From positions 1 through 20,293 of IMG/VR virus record IMGVR_UViG_3300021962_000830: a stretch of 20,293 bases of DNA, one strand, 5' to 3'. The position numbers and the translations under genes are program-made. The stretch's first letter is position 1. Every line of letters begins with the position of its first letter. The DNA is from a virus. Below the pieces are notes generated by a model, which had not been told where the DNA came from, did not search any database, and was given only the letters and a program-made list of their open reading frames with translations. This document shows positions 1-7,123 of the stretch, piece by piece.

Positions 1-2630
1 TGACTAATACAAATCGGCAAGCCCTCAAGCCCGGTGAAATTCGGCTCGATTATATCCCTATCGATTGGCCGCTGACCCCGCTCGGTCCAAACAAAGATCC
101 TTACATTGCTGGCTGGCAAAATAAGCCCTATAGCCCCCAGGAAATCGAGAGTGAAGTCCTGGCTGGTCGCTGTAAAGCTGTTGGTCTGCTTGGTGGTCCG
201 GTCTACAACCATCCCTATGGTTTGGTTTGGGTTGATGTCGACGGCCCCACCGTCTACAAACTCATTGAAGATCTCTCTGAGCTGTCCTTTGCGGAAGCTC
301 TTCCTTCAACGCTGACCATCCTCAGTGGTAAAGAGGGTCGCGAACGGAAGTTGTACCGTTTGTCACGAGATCAACACAAACAATTTGTACGAAACAAGTA
401 CACCTGGCACGCAGAAGGAACAAAAGAAAAACTTGAAATTCTTTGGAAGCGTCACCAGGGTGTTCTCATGGGTTTGCACCCTGAGACCGAGGGTTACTTC
501 ACCGCTCTAGATCAAGGGTTTGAGTGGATCCAGGAGTTGCCAGAATTTCCGGAATGGCTACTGAATGCAATCGTTCAAAAGAACATCAAACAAGGTGTTC
601 CCGCTAAAGAAACCACTCGCATTGTCGGTCCTTCTTTTGCCATCAACGCAGAGATTGACCTAGAGCGTGACATGCAGTTGGCGCTGGAGGCTATGTGGGG
701 CATGCCGCCAGAAGCAGCAGATGACTACGACATCTGGATCACTGTTGGTCAGTCGCTTCACTCGTTAGATGAATCGCTGCTTGATCATTGGGATGAATGG
801 TCCCGGCAGTCGGATAAATATCAAGAAGGTGAATGCCATCGGCGGTGGCGTTCCTTCTCCAAAGGTGGTGGACGTGGTGTCGGTTCTCTAATCCATGTCG
901 CCAAAGAGAACGGTTGGAAACCGTCAGAAAATCACAAAGCAATGAACGTAGATGACACCATGCTTGATCACGTTGCAAAATTATTAACCGAATTGGAAGA
1001 GGACTTGGGTTTGGCTCCAGTTGCTGAAAAGGAGACAGATGAAGGCGAAACAAAGGTTTATCGTCGTCGAAGCAGTCCTAACTATGGTGGAGGAAATGGT
1101 GCTAAACAAAAAACTCGCAATCCATCCTCGGATGTAATTGCATCAATCTTGTTGCAAAATTATCAGGGCAATCTTCGGTATAGCCAGTCGCACGGTGCAT
1201 TCTTTATGTATCAGTACCACAGCAAAGGACTGTGGTCACAACTATCGGAATATGAAGTAAAAGGTGATATCAAGGGTCAGCTTGATTCCATCAAGGATGG
1301 TCTGCTGCACAGTGGCTACTCGATGAATCTCATCTCCGACTTAATGGAGCAATTAAGGATCTCAACAATTTTTGATGATTGGTACGAGGGTAATGATTAC
1401 CTGCTATTTACCAATGGCATCTTGAAGGTTGACAGCAGGGAGCTGCTTCCCTTTGACCGGGAGATGTACATCACTCAACAACTACCATACGAATACGATC
1501 CATACGCAGGTTGTGAGCCCATCATTAAATGGTTGAAGTCCACGCAACGTGACAGCTGGGGTCGGGTCCAGGTGCTGCGTGCTTGGCTTCGTGCCGTACT
1601 CCTGAGTCATTCAGATATTCAAAAGTTTGTTGAGATTGTTGGCCCCGGTAAGTCCGGTAAATCCACTTATTCCAACCTTGCTCATGCATTAGTTGGTGAT
1701 GACAACGCCATGATCTCCTCGCTGGAGCATCTGGAAAAGAACCGATTTGAAACTGCTAACCTTTACAAAAAGAAACTTCTGCTCTTCAATGATGTTGAGC
1801 GTTACGGCGGATCGGTCTCCGTCTTAAAAGCAATTACAGGTCGTGACTTGATTCGTAATGAGCGCAAGTTCCAGGCCGGCAGCCAGAAACCATTTAAATT
1901 TAATGGTCTGGTCATGATCACGGCAAACGAACCCATCCAAACTACTGACCCAACCTCTGGTTTAGCTCGTCGTCGTCTCACCATTCCATTCGATCAACCG
2001 TTCACAGGCAGTTCTGCAGAACAGAAAACCTTGATCGATATGGATGATCATGGTCGTCCCTTTGGGGAATTTGCGTCTTTACTTCCAGGTCTTGTGAATT
2101 GGGTTCTCGATATGTCTGCGGCTGAGATGCGTGAATACCTGATGGAGACCAATGAGAAAGTTGATTTCTTTGCCAAGCATCACCGTGAACAAATCCTTAA
2201 ATCCAACCAAATCCTTGATTGGATGCAGCATTGTGTGGTCTTTGACGCAGGGATTGCTACTCCTGTTGGCCTCGCAAAACACGCTCCGGGTGGCGTCTCC
2301 AACTTGTACATCAACTGGGACAAATGGCTGTATGCCAGTTACTGTGAATTCTCACGTGGTTCAAACAGCAACATCCTTGGTCGCAGCCGGTTTGAATCCC
2401 TACTGATGGATGTATGTGTGCATCAACTTAAATTAAATGTCTACCAATTCAAAAACAGTCGCGGAATGCGTGTTGTCAACATCGCACTACGGGCATCTGG
2501 TCCCAAGTACGAACAGTATCCGTCCTTGGTAGAAGTTGGTTTAAATAAAGAAGAATGGCGTACTTTCTATGGTGACGTGTTAGATAAAACATCTGATGCG
2601 ACAATGGAAGAGGTAGCAAGCGAACTGTGA
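1..2630 (+). CDS. Prim-pol / SF3 helicase replication protein (5' end cut by one base)
   Basis: Probable replicative primase-helicase: it would synthesise primers and unwind DNA at the phage fork. The window opens with TG ACT AAT. If the missing base is A, the reading frame begins exactly there, giving about 876 residues starting M-T-N-T-N-R. Counting from that Met, the prim-pol domain contains DWPLTPLG (about 22-29) and the acidic motif VDVDGP with D79 and D81. A primase-C-terminal (PriCT_2-like) region follows at about 226-310, with WITVGQSLHS and a Trp-rich stretch. The C-terminal half is an SF3/D5-type ATPase: Walker A GPGKSGKST (548-556), Walker B LLLFND (593-598), sensor Asn in ITANE (N643) and an ARRR arginine cluster shortly after. 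Its last codons overlap speD by 4 nt (GTGA), so the two are probably co-translated. Domain assignment is from motifs; a starting Met upstream of the window cannot be excluded. Confidence 0.9.
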   Translation, partial: TNTNRQALKPGEIRLDYIPIDWPLTPLGPNKDPYIAGWQNKPYSPQEIESEVLAGRCKAVGLLGGPVYNHPYGLVWVDVDGPTVYKLIEDLSELSFAEALPSTLTILSGKEGRERKLYRLSRDQHKQFVRNKYTWHAEGTKEKLEILWKRHQGVLMGLHPETEGYFTALDQGFEWIQELPEFPEWLLNAIVQKNIKQGVPAKETTRIVGPSFAINAEIDLERDMQLALEAMWGMPPEAADDYDIWITVGQSLHSLDESLLDHWDEWSRQSDKYQEGECHRRWRSFSKGGGRGVGSLIHVAKENGWKPSENHKAMNVDDTMLDHVAKLLTELEEDLGLAPVAEKETDEGETKVYRRRSSPNYGGGNGAKQKTRNPSSDVIASILLQNYQGNLRYSQSHGAFFMYQYHSKGLWSQLSEYEVKGDIKGQLDSIKDGLLHSGYSMNLISDLMEQLRISTIFDDWYEGNDYLLFTNGILKVDSRELLPFDREMYITQQLPYEYDPYAGCEPIIKWLKSTQRDSWGRVQVLRAWLRAVLLSHSDIQKFVEIVGPGKSGKSTYSNLAHALVGDDNAMISSLEHLEKNRFETANLYKKKLLLFNDVERYGGSVSVLKAITGRDLIRNERKFQAGSQKPFKFNGLVMITANEPIQTTDPTSGLARRRLTIPFDQPFTGSSAEQKTLIDMDDHGRPFGEFASLLPGLVNWVLDMSAAEMREYLMETNEKVDFFAKHHREQILKSNQILDWMQHCVVFDAGIATPVGLAKHAPGGVSNLYINWDKWLYASYCEFSRGSNSNILGRSRFESLLMDVCVHQLKLNVYQFKNSRGMRVVNIALRASGPKYEQYPSLVEVGLNKEEWRTFYGDVLDKTSDATMEEVASEL

Positions 2631-2977
2631 GCAACGGCCGTCATCTTATCCTTGATCTGTACGACTGCGATCAAGCTCTTCTTGATAATTACGAAGAGCT
2701 TGAACGGTTGCTTCAGGTGTCACTTAACATGGCGGGTGCCAAAATCTTGCGGATTTTTGGTGAACAATTCCAGCCGCAAGGCGTGACGCTACTGGCATTG
2801 CTGGCGGAATCTCATGCTTCCATCCATACTTGGCCTGAGTTGGGGTATGCAGCTATTGATCTTTATACCTGTGGAGACACCACTAACACGCATAGGGCAG
2901 CCGAATTTTTAAAAACTAAACTCAAAGCAAATCAATCAACAGAAAAAGAGTTAGTGCGTTCTATAACTCCTCAATAA
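2627..2977 (+). CDS. speD: S-adenosylmethionine decarboxylase proenzyme
   Basis: Decarboxylates S-adenosylmethionine to give the aminopropyl donor for spermidine synthesis; a cytosolic pyruvoyl enzyme. The 116-residue length fits the short bacterial/archaeal class. The diagnostic segment is ESHASIHTWPE at 61-71. Self-cleavage between E61 and S62 would turn Ser62 into the pyruvoyl group. H67 and C82 (in LYTCG) lie at the spacing of the processing His and the catalytic Cys of the family. The start is GTG inside the primase-helicase stop (GTGA), so translation is probably coupled. Phage polyamines may help neutralise packaged DNA or support replication; that role is inferred. speD is known as an auxiliary metabolic gene in cyanophages. 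No spermidine synthase is seen here, so the product would feed a host enzyme. Confidence 0.93.
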   Translation: MSNGRHLILDLYDCDQALLDNYEELERLLQVSLNMAGAKILRIFGEQFQPQGVTLLALLAESHASIHTWPELGYAAIDLYTCGDTTNTHRAAEFLKTKLKANQSTEKELVRSITPQ

Positions 2978-3010
2978 TTTGTATACTATTTTCAGTCAAT
3001 AAAAAATTAA

Positions 3011-4276
3011 ATGGCTGAAAATAAACCAAAGCTCCTGTGGGTGGGTGACATCGTTGCCACTACGGGTTTTGCGCGTGTCACTGAAAACGTATTGAGCCGT
3101 CTAAAAGATAAATATGAAATTCATGTGCTGGGGTGCAACTGGCATGGTGATTACACACCTCTTCAGCAGGAATACTTCATGTACCCTGCCTCCAACATGT
3201 ACCAGAATCAGCCCTTTGGAGAGGCTCGGATTCGTGAAATCACGGAAAGAATTCGCCCCGATGTAATTTTTACAATCAACGATTGTTGGATCATCAATAA
3301 TCAATGGACTCAAATCCGGGATCTACGCAATGAAATCGGATTTAAATTTGTTGGCTACTACCCCATGGATTCCTATGGGTGGTACGGCTGTTTGGGTGAC
3401 ACCATGAACGAATGGGATGCAGCAGTTTGCTACACCAAATTTGGTGCGCAAGAAACTATTTCCGCTGGTGTGAACAAACCAATTTGGGTTGTTCCTCATG
3501 GCGTTACCCCTGGTCAGTTCTATCCAAAAGATCGGGACACCTGCCGTAAGCAGCTTGGATTGGATCCGGATGACTTTATTGTTTTCAACGGTAACCGCAA
3601 CCAATTCCGAAAGCGTATCGACATCACAATCTCGGCATTTGCAAAATTTGCCGTAGGTAAACCAGATGCCAAGCTTTATTTGCACATGGGCCAGAAGGAC
3701 CAGGGCTGGGACATCATGCCGTTGTTCCATCGGGAAATGGCGCGTCAGGGCTTAGATCCCAACAATCGGATCATCATGACGACACCTACTTCTCATGGTC
3801 CATCCGTTGATGTGGAACTTCTTAATACCATCTACAACTGTGCCGATGTGGGTGTTAACACCTGTAAGGGTGAAGGTTGGGGTCTTGTGAACTTTGAACA
3901 CGCTGCCTGCCGTGTTGCTCAGATTGTACCGGACCACACCTCATGTAAAGAAATTTTTGAAGACGCTGGTCTTTTGATTCGCAATCTACATGCAGATGTA
4001 GATACAAACTTTGGTCGAATCATGCCCTGCCCAGACGACAATCATTTGGCTGAGCTGCTGACTGAACTTTACGAAGATCCTAAAAAGCTTGATCGAGTAG
4101 CGCAGGCTTGCTACGAGCGCGTCACTGATCCTTGCTTTAACTGGAATACGGTTGCATCTGATTTTGACGAGGTGTTCCAGGAAGTCTTGGCTAAGAAAGA
4201 GGAACCGCAGATCAAGGTCAGCAAGCGGAAGGGTAAGAAGGACAAGAAGAAGGAACTGGCTGAGGCAAAGGCATGA
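3011..4276 (+). CDS. GT4-type (GT-B fold) glycosyltransferase
   Basis: A 421-residue group-1 glycosyltransferase that would transfer a sugar from a nucleotide-sugar donor to an unknown acceptor. The N-terminal Rossmann half starts LLWVGDIVATTGFARV. The C-terminal donor half has FNGNRNQFRKR (about 194-204), typical of the phosphate-binding loop after the interdomain linker. It also has GEGWGLVNFE, in which E288 and E296 form the E-x7-E motif of GT4 enzymes. The last 25 residues are very Lys-rich (KRKGKKDKKKELAEAKA) and probably disordered. The ATG lies 33 nt after the speD stop; no convincing Shine-Dalgarno sequence precedes it. The end overlaps the cupin gene by 4 nt (ATGA). Sugar and acceptor cannot be read from the sequence. 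Confidence 0.85.
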   Translation: MAENKPKLLWVGDIVATTGFARVTENVLSRLKDKYEIHVLGCNWHGDYTPLQQEYFMYPASNMYQNQPFGEARIREITERIRPDVIFTINDCWIINNQWTQIRDLRNEIGFKFVGYYPMDSYGWYGCLGDTMNEWDAAVCYTKFGAQETISAGVNKPIWVVPHGVTPGQFYPKDRDTCRKQLGLDPDDFIVFNGNRNQFRKRIDITISAFAKFAVGKPDAKLYLHMGQKDQGWDIMPLFHREMARQGLDPNNRIIMTTPTSHGPSVDVELLNTIYNCADVGVNTCKGEGWGLVNFEHAACRVAQIVPDHTSCKEIFEDAGLLIRNLHADVDTNFGRIMPCPDDNHLAELLTELYEDPKKLDRVAQACYERVTDPCFNWNTVASDFDEVFQEVLAKKEEPQIKVSKRKGKKDKKKELAEAKA

Positions 4277-4614
4277 CCTACGCCGAAGAACGGCCCTGGG
4301 GTTGGTTTGAGACGCTTGTCTCTAGTACGACGTACAAGGTAAAGCTGATCTCAGTTAAGCCCAACTCAAGACTCAGTCTTCAAAAGCACGAGCACCGTTC
4401 GGAACACTGGGTGGTGGTGAAGGGCACTGGTGTAATCACTGTGGAAGACGCGGAAATCCTCGCCTCCCCCGGTACCACTGCCTTCATCCCCGTTGGTGCT
4501 GTCCATCGCCTTGAGGCTGGTGATTCGGAGCTTGTGCTTATTGAGGTCCAGAGGGGGGCCAAACTGTATGAGGATGACATCACTCGCCTTAGCGACGACT
4601 ACGGTCGCAAGTAA
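4273..4614 (+). CDS. Stand-alone cupin of the phosphomannose isomerase type II / GDP-mannose pyrophosphorylase C-terminal family
   Basis: A 113-residue cupin resembling the phosphomannose isomerase half of bifunctional ManC/AlgA-type enzymes. RPWGWFETL at 7-15 matches the family's opening motif. The metal-binding stretch LQKHEHRSEHW supplies H39, H41, E44/H45, and H79 in GAVHRLE is the distal ligand. The tail DDITRLSDDYGRK is the usual family ending. The likely role is interconversion of mannose-6-P and fructose-6-P, or a related sugar-phosphate isomerisation. Only the cupin is present, with no nucleotidyltransferase domain, so it may instead be a non-catalytic or different sugar isomerase. 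The start overlaps the glycosyltransferase stop (ATGA), which ties it to sugar transfer. It is the last gene before a strong terminator. Confidence 0.83.
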   Translation: MTYAEERPWGWFETLVSSTTYKVKLISVKPNSRLSLQKHEHRSEHWVVVKGTGVITVEDAEILASPGTTAFIPVGAVHRLEAGDSELVLIEVQRGAKLYEDDITRLSDDYGRK

Positions 4615-4647
4615 GGGTATAGTCTATGCGGAGACGATCCGGGTGGA

Positions 4648-4676
4648 GGGAGCTGTTGGACGCAGCTCCCTTTTTT
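4648..4676 (+). terminator. Rho-independent terminator after the speD-GT4-cupin operon
   Basis: Perfect 8-bp GC-rich stem: GGGAGCTG (4648-4655) pairs with CAGCTCCC (4663-4670) around a 7-nt loop, followed directly by six T (4671-4676). It lies 33 nt after the cupin stop and should end the operon read from the left. Confidence 0.93.
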
Positions 4677-4976
4677 CATGCATCAAACACCCCTTTTTTT
4701 ACGCATCAAATCTCATGTTAAGACCAAAGCAAGGTGCGTAAGAACAGAGAATAGGACCCCGCGTATTCCCCCCCTAAGGCGAATGACAGTCTGAATAAAG
4801 GGTGTAATTTTAAAAAGTTTGCTGAGAAAGCAAAGAGAAATAAAACACGTACACTTTGGTCAAGCGGCGTCATTTAACTATAGATAAAGAATTAAAACCC
4901 TTATTCTTAGTTTTTTCTGCACCCTTGACTCCCTTGGGGGCCTCTATTACTATGTTTCAGGTGCCAAAGAGTCTCA
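4677..4976. other. Non-coding interval between two plus-strand operons
   Basis: About 300 nt without a convincing gene; reading frames here are short and show no recognisable motif. It holds a second T-run (4694-4700) between two copies of GCATCAAA, an AT-rich 6-bp hairpin (TTTGCT 4818-4823 with AGCAAA 4829-4834), and near its right end a sigma70-like promoter (listed separately). No tRNA was found: a D-arm-like string GGTCAAGCGG near 4858 has no partner T-arm. Confidence 0.6.
4925..4953 (+). promoter_or_regulatory. Sigma70-like promoter upstream of the HNH-like gene pair
   Basis: TTGACT (4925-4930, five of six matches to the -35 consensus), a 17-nt spacer, then TACTAT (4948-4953, four of six matches to TATAAT). 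Transcription would start near 4960, just before the first possible start codon at 4977. It follows a strong terminator, so the downstream genes need their own promoter. It suggests use of host RNA polymerase; not proven. Confidence 0.5.
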
Positions 4977-5342
4977 GTGTCCCGCAACCACAAGGAGATG
5001 CCGCCCCTCTGGAGGGTGCAAGAGCTTTTCTTGCTGTCGGATAGGTACCCCAGTGGGCTGGAGTGGCGTGTCAAAAAAGCCTGCAACGCTGCTGGAACCC
5101 AAGCGGGGCGCCTCAATAAGAAAAGTGGCTATTACATGGTTTGTATCGATAATGTTGTCTACCTCGCTCACCGTGTGGTCCACTACCTACGTACTGAAGT
5201 GGATCCAATTGATACAGATATTCTGCACGAAACATCAAATAAAGATAAAGACAATCGTTTAAAACTAATCGTCAATACAAAATATTCTAAAAAACAATCG
5301 GCCAATGTACAACATGAACTTTATGTACCTTTCTCTTGCTAA
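4977..5342 (+). CDS. HNH endonuclease-like protein
   Basis: A 121-residue protein resembling small phage HNH nucleases, which cleave DNA and often act as homing endonucleases. Visible family features are GYYMVCIDNVVYLAHRVVHY (51-70), matching the usual lead-in with an A-H-R triplet (H65), then LHETSNKDKDNRLKLI (83-98) with H84, N88 and N93. The DNR signature is typical, but the spacing from H84 to DNR is one residue longer than I expect for the consensus. The start is uncertain: GTG at 4977 lies about 17 nt after the predicted transcription start, while ATG at 4998 has AAGGAG immediately before it with no spacing. All candidate starts keep the domain. Its stop overlaps the next gene as TAATG. 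The Lys/Asn-rich C-terminus shows no motif. Confidence 0.6.
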   Translation: MSRNHKEMPPLWRVQELFLLSDRYPSGLEWRVKKACNAAGTQAGRLNKKSGYYMVCIDNVVYLAHRVVHYLRTEVDPIDTDILHETSNKDKDNRLKLIVNTKYSKKQSANVQHELYVPFSC

Positions 5343-6004
5343 TGGCAAACCTACATCGATCAGAAAAAAAGCTAATTGAAGCTGTAAAATTCCGCTTCCT
5401 TCCGGCTATTGATGATCTTGATAACGTACAACTTGATGAAGCAGGTTACTACAGGGGTTTTGTTTGTCCCCATGGACATGTGATTCGAGACAAGCAGGAG
5501 AACTGGTGTTATCACTGCGTTCACAAAATTCAATCCAACCTCTGTGGTTTTGACCTGAATTATCTTCACGTTGAATATAAAGCTAAATATGAAAAACTTT
5601 GGAAAAAAATAACAATTGGTGCCACAGATGAGTGCTGGCTTATCGATACACCTGGACCGTATACACCAAAGCGTGTGTGCATGCCGTCTTATCGCTCGGC
5701 TTACAGCCACCAAAAATCAGAAAACCTGAGCTTCCACAAAGCTATCTACAACTGTGCCTGGGGGGACGTGGGGGGTATGGTCGTGACGCGTTTATGCGGA
5801 AACCCAAGGTGTGGTAATCCTTTGCATATGGTTTCTAGCTGGAATAAACTCTTTCCACCAGAGTCCATCCATCCGTTTGTGCTTGAGTTCCAGGCGGAAA
5901 AACTAATGGCCTATGGGAAAAATAAAGATAATCCATTAATTTTTAATCAATCGTTTCGTAATGCAATAACCTTTCCTAAACATGTACAAATACCACTTGA
6001 GTAG
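5342..6004 (+). CDS. Zinc-finger protein with HNH-like C-terminal half
   Basis: A 220-residue protein with two zinc-binding-looking parts. C42, H44, C56 and C59 (CPHGH then CYHC) form a probable zinc knuckle. The later segment FHKAIYNCAWGDVGGMVV and LCGNPRCGNPLHM (C152, C157, H162) closely follows the phage HNH pattern in which H-x-C-D-N-P-x-C-x-N-P-x-H closes the nuclease site. The residue two before C152, usually the catalytic His, is R150 here, so cleavage activity is doubtful. ATG at 5342 is chosen because it forms TAATG with the upstream stop; a TTG two codons earlier is possible. Coupling with the other HNH-like gene suggests linked expression. It could be an inactive DNA-binding relative. 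Function unknown. Confidence 0.68.
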   Translation: MANLHRSEKKLIEAVKFRFLPAIDDLDNVQLDEAGYYRGFVCPHGHVIRDKQENWCYHCVHKIQSNLCGFDLNYLHVEYKAKYEKLWKKITIGATDECWLIDTPGPYTPKRVCMPSYRSAYSHQKSENLSFHKAIYNCAWGDVGGMVVTRLCGNPRCGNPLHMVSSWNKLFPPESIHPFVLEFQAEKLMAYGKNKDNPLIFNQSFRNAITFPKHVQIPLE

Positions 6005-6031
6005 AATATATTGATAGGTTAAACATAATAG

Positions 6032-6769
6032 ATGGCTCATCAAATCCCTCAAGATCAAAGAACTCAACATAACCCTTTTAACATGGGTCAATTTGATCAA
6101 CTTTCTTTGCGTAGTATAAAAGGAACATTGGGACCTAAAAATTTAATTGTTGGAAGACGAGATACAAATCAAAGCTCCAATGGTGGATTTGGAGGAGGTG
6201 CTTACAATAACTGGTTTTCTTTTACACTTACCTCTAAAGGTTGGGTTATTGTTGCTAAAGCAGGAGATAAAAAATCTTATTTTAATACCTCTATTTATGA
6301 TCTAAATATTAATCCAATTGAGGGCCGGGGTATTTTTCAGGATGACAGTATTCAGGTAACAATTGACGGCAAAGTATATAATCCTTACGTTGGACATGTT
6401 ATGGACGCACAGTCTGATCTATACAACACTTTTGATCCCAATCGTTTGGACACAGGAGATGAACGCTATTATCCCCTGGACCAGGGTACATATTTACTTT
6501 GTGTTTCAACAACACGTAACGAAACGTTAAAGTACGAAGTTGGAGTAATTATTGAATTTGTAGATCCAGATTTTGATCTTCTTTTATCCAACTATGAATT
6601 TTTGTTGCTAGAAAATAATGATACATTTGAAAATGATCGTTCTGAGATATACGAAGGTCAAGATGCTCACGACCATTCTTTAAGTGAGTGGGAAAAAGCA
6701 TGGTCTCGTGACAATCATCCAGACCACACTTTCCCTTCTTATTTTGTTCCCTTGGCTACAGCGCCGTGA
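6032..6769 (+). CDS. Hypothetical protein, 245 aa, possibly structural
   Basis: I do not recognise this family. The protein has a Gly/Asn-rich N-terminal part (GGFGGGAYNNW near 51-61). A core of alternating polar and hydrophobic residues follows, including WFSFTLTSKGWVIVAKAG and TYLLCVSTTRNETLKYEVGVI, which look like beta strands. The last 50 residues are acidic and contain several Asp/His pairs (DAHDHS, DNHPDH). No signal peptide or membrane segment is evident. The beta-rich, soluble character would suit a virion or fibre-associated protein, but that is inference. Base composition is visibly more AT-rich than in the genes to the left. The stop overlaps a possible small gene as GTGA. Confidence 0.72.
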   Translation: MAHQIPQDQRTQHNPFNMGQFDQLSLRSIKGTLGPKNLIVGRRDTNQSSNGGFGGGAYNNWFSFTLTSKGWVIVAKAGDKKSYFNTSIYDLNINPIEGRGIFQDDSIQVTIDGKVYNPYVGHVMDAQSDLYNTFDPNRLDTGDERYYPLDQGTYLLCVSTTRNETLKYEVGVIIEFVDPDFDLLLSNYEFLLLENNDTFENDRSEIYEGQDAHDHSLSEWEKAWSRDNHPDHTFPSYFVPLATAP

Positions 6770-6906
6770 TTAATTTTTACAATTGGTTTATCTGTAAACT
6801 TTCTAAACGTTTTCACCTTGGGACTCCCTTGCCAACACAAAAAAAATTTGAAAACTACTGTACAAAATATCCGTGGGAGCGTAGCTGTAGGGTTTATGAA
6901 GATTAA
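6766..6906 (+). CDS. Small hypothetical protein, 46 aa
   Basis: A GTG at 6766 overlaps the upstream stop (GTGA) and opens a 46-codon frame ending at TAA 6904-6906. The product starts MINFYNWFICKLSKRF, basic and aromatic, and ends ENYCTKYPWERSCRVYED with two Cys spaced nine apart. The GTGA coupling repeats the arrangement at primase-helicase/speD, and the frame fills what would otherwise be a gap. Support is positional and compositional only; function is unknown. Confidence 0.5.
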   Translation: MINFYNWFICKLSKRFHLGTPLPTQKKFENYCTKYPWERSCRVYED

Positions 6907-6934
6907 ATAAAATACTTTATATTATCAACTAGAA

Positions 6935-6942
6935 TATAAAAA
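6935..6942 (+). promoter_or_regulatory. Possible T4-late-type promoter element TATAAAAA
   Basis: Seven of eight matches to the T4-type late consensus TATAAATA, 16 nt before the ATG at 6959 in an AT-rich gap. Such a motif is expected often by chance in AT-rich sequence, so this is weak. Confidence 0.2.
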
Positions 6943-6958
6943 GATCTGGAGATCAATT

Positions 6959-7123
6959 ATGCATGATTTTAATCGTTACTTAGAAGTTGCACTTGCCATT
7001 CATGCGGCTTGTTCTGCAATTTGTGCGCTCACGCCAACCCCTAAAGACGACGCAGCTGTTCGCAAGCTGTACCGTCTTATCGAAATCTGTGGTTTAGTTG
7101 TTGGCCGAGCTAAACAACGTTAA
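6959..7123 (+). CDS. Small hypothetical helical protein, 54 aa
   Basis: ATG at 6959, with CTGGAG about 9 nt upstream as a plausible ribosome site. The 54-residue product has a first half rich in Ala/Ile/Leu/Cys (LEVALAIHAACSAICAL, residues 8-24), then TPTPKDD, then an amphipathic helix-like stretch (VRKLYRLIEICGLVVGRAKQR). Hydrophobic segments are too short and interrupted for a confident membrane call, although a small holin-like or membrane-associated role near the endolysin is conceivable. Its stop TAA (7121-7123) interlocks with the stop of the convergent minus-strand gene. Confidence 0.62.
   Translation: MHDFNRYLEVALAIHAACSAICALTPTPKDDAAVRKLYRLIEICGLVVGRAKQR

Noticed and set aside
222-315. 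Starting the primase-helicase at the Leu codon (TTG) at 222
   Set aside because: The frame is open to the window edge and upstream codons contain the conserved prim-pol N-terminus (DWPLTPLG), so the gene begins at or before base 1.
2959-2987. Promoter before the GT4 gene (TATACT at 2982-2987)
   Set aside because: No acceptable -35 element at 16-18 nt spacing; the short gap after speD fits simple read-through.
4855-4925. Possible tRNA suggested by GGTCAAGCGG near 4858
   Set aside because: No T-arm (GTTC-type) or matching acceptor stem follows; the rest of the stretch is AT-rich and unstructured.
4856-5044. Short plus-strand frame starting at TTG 4856, ahead of the HNH-like gene
   Set aside because: It runs across the promoter and into the HNH-like gene in another frame, with no motif or ribosome site.
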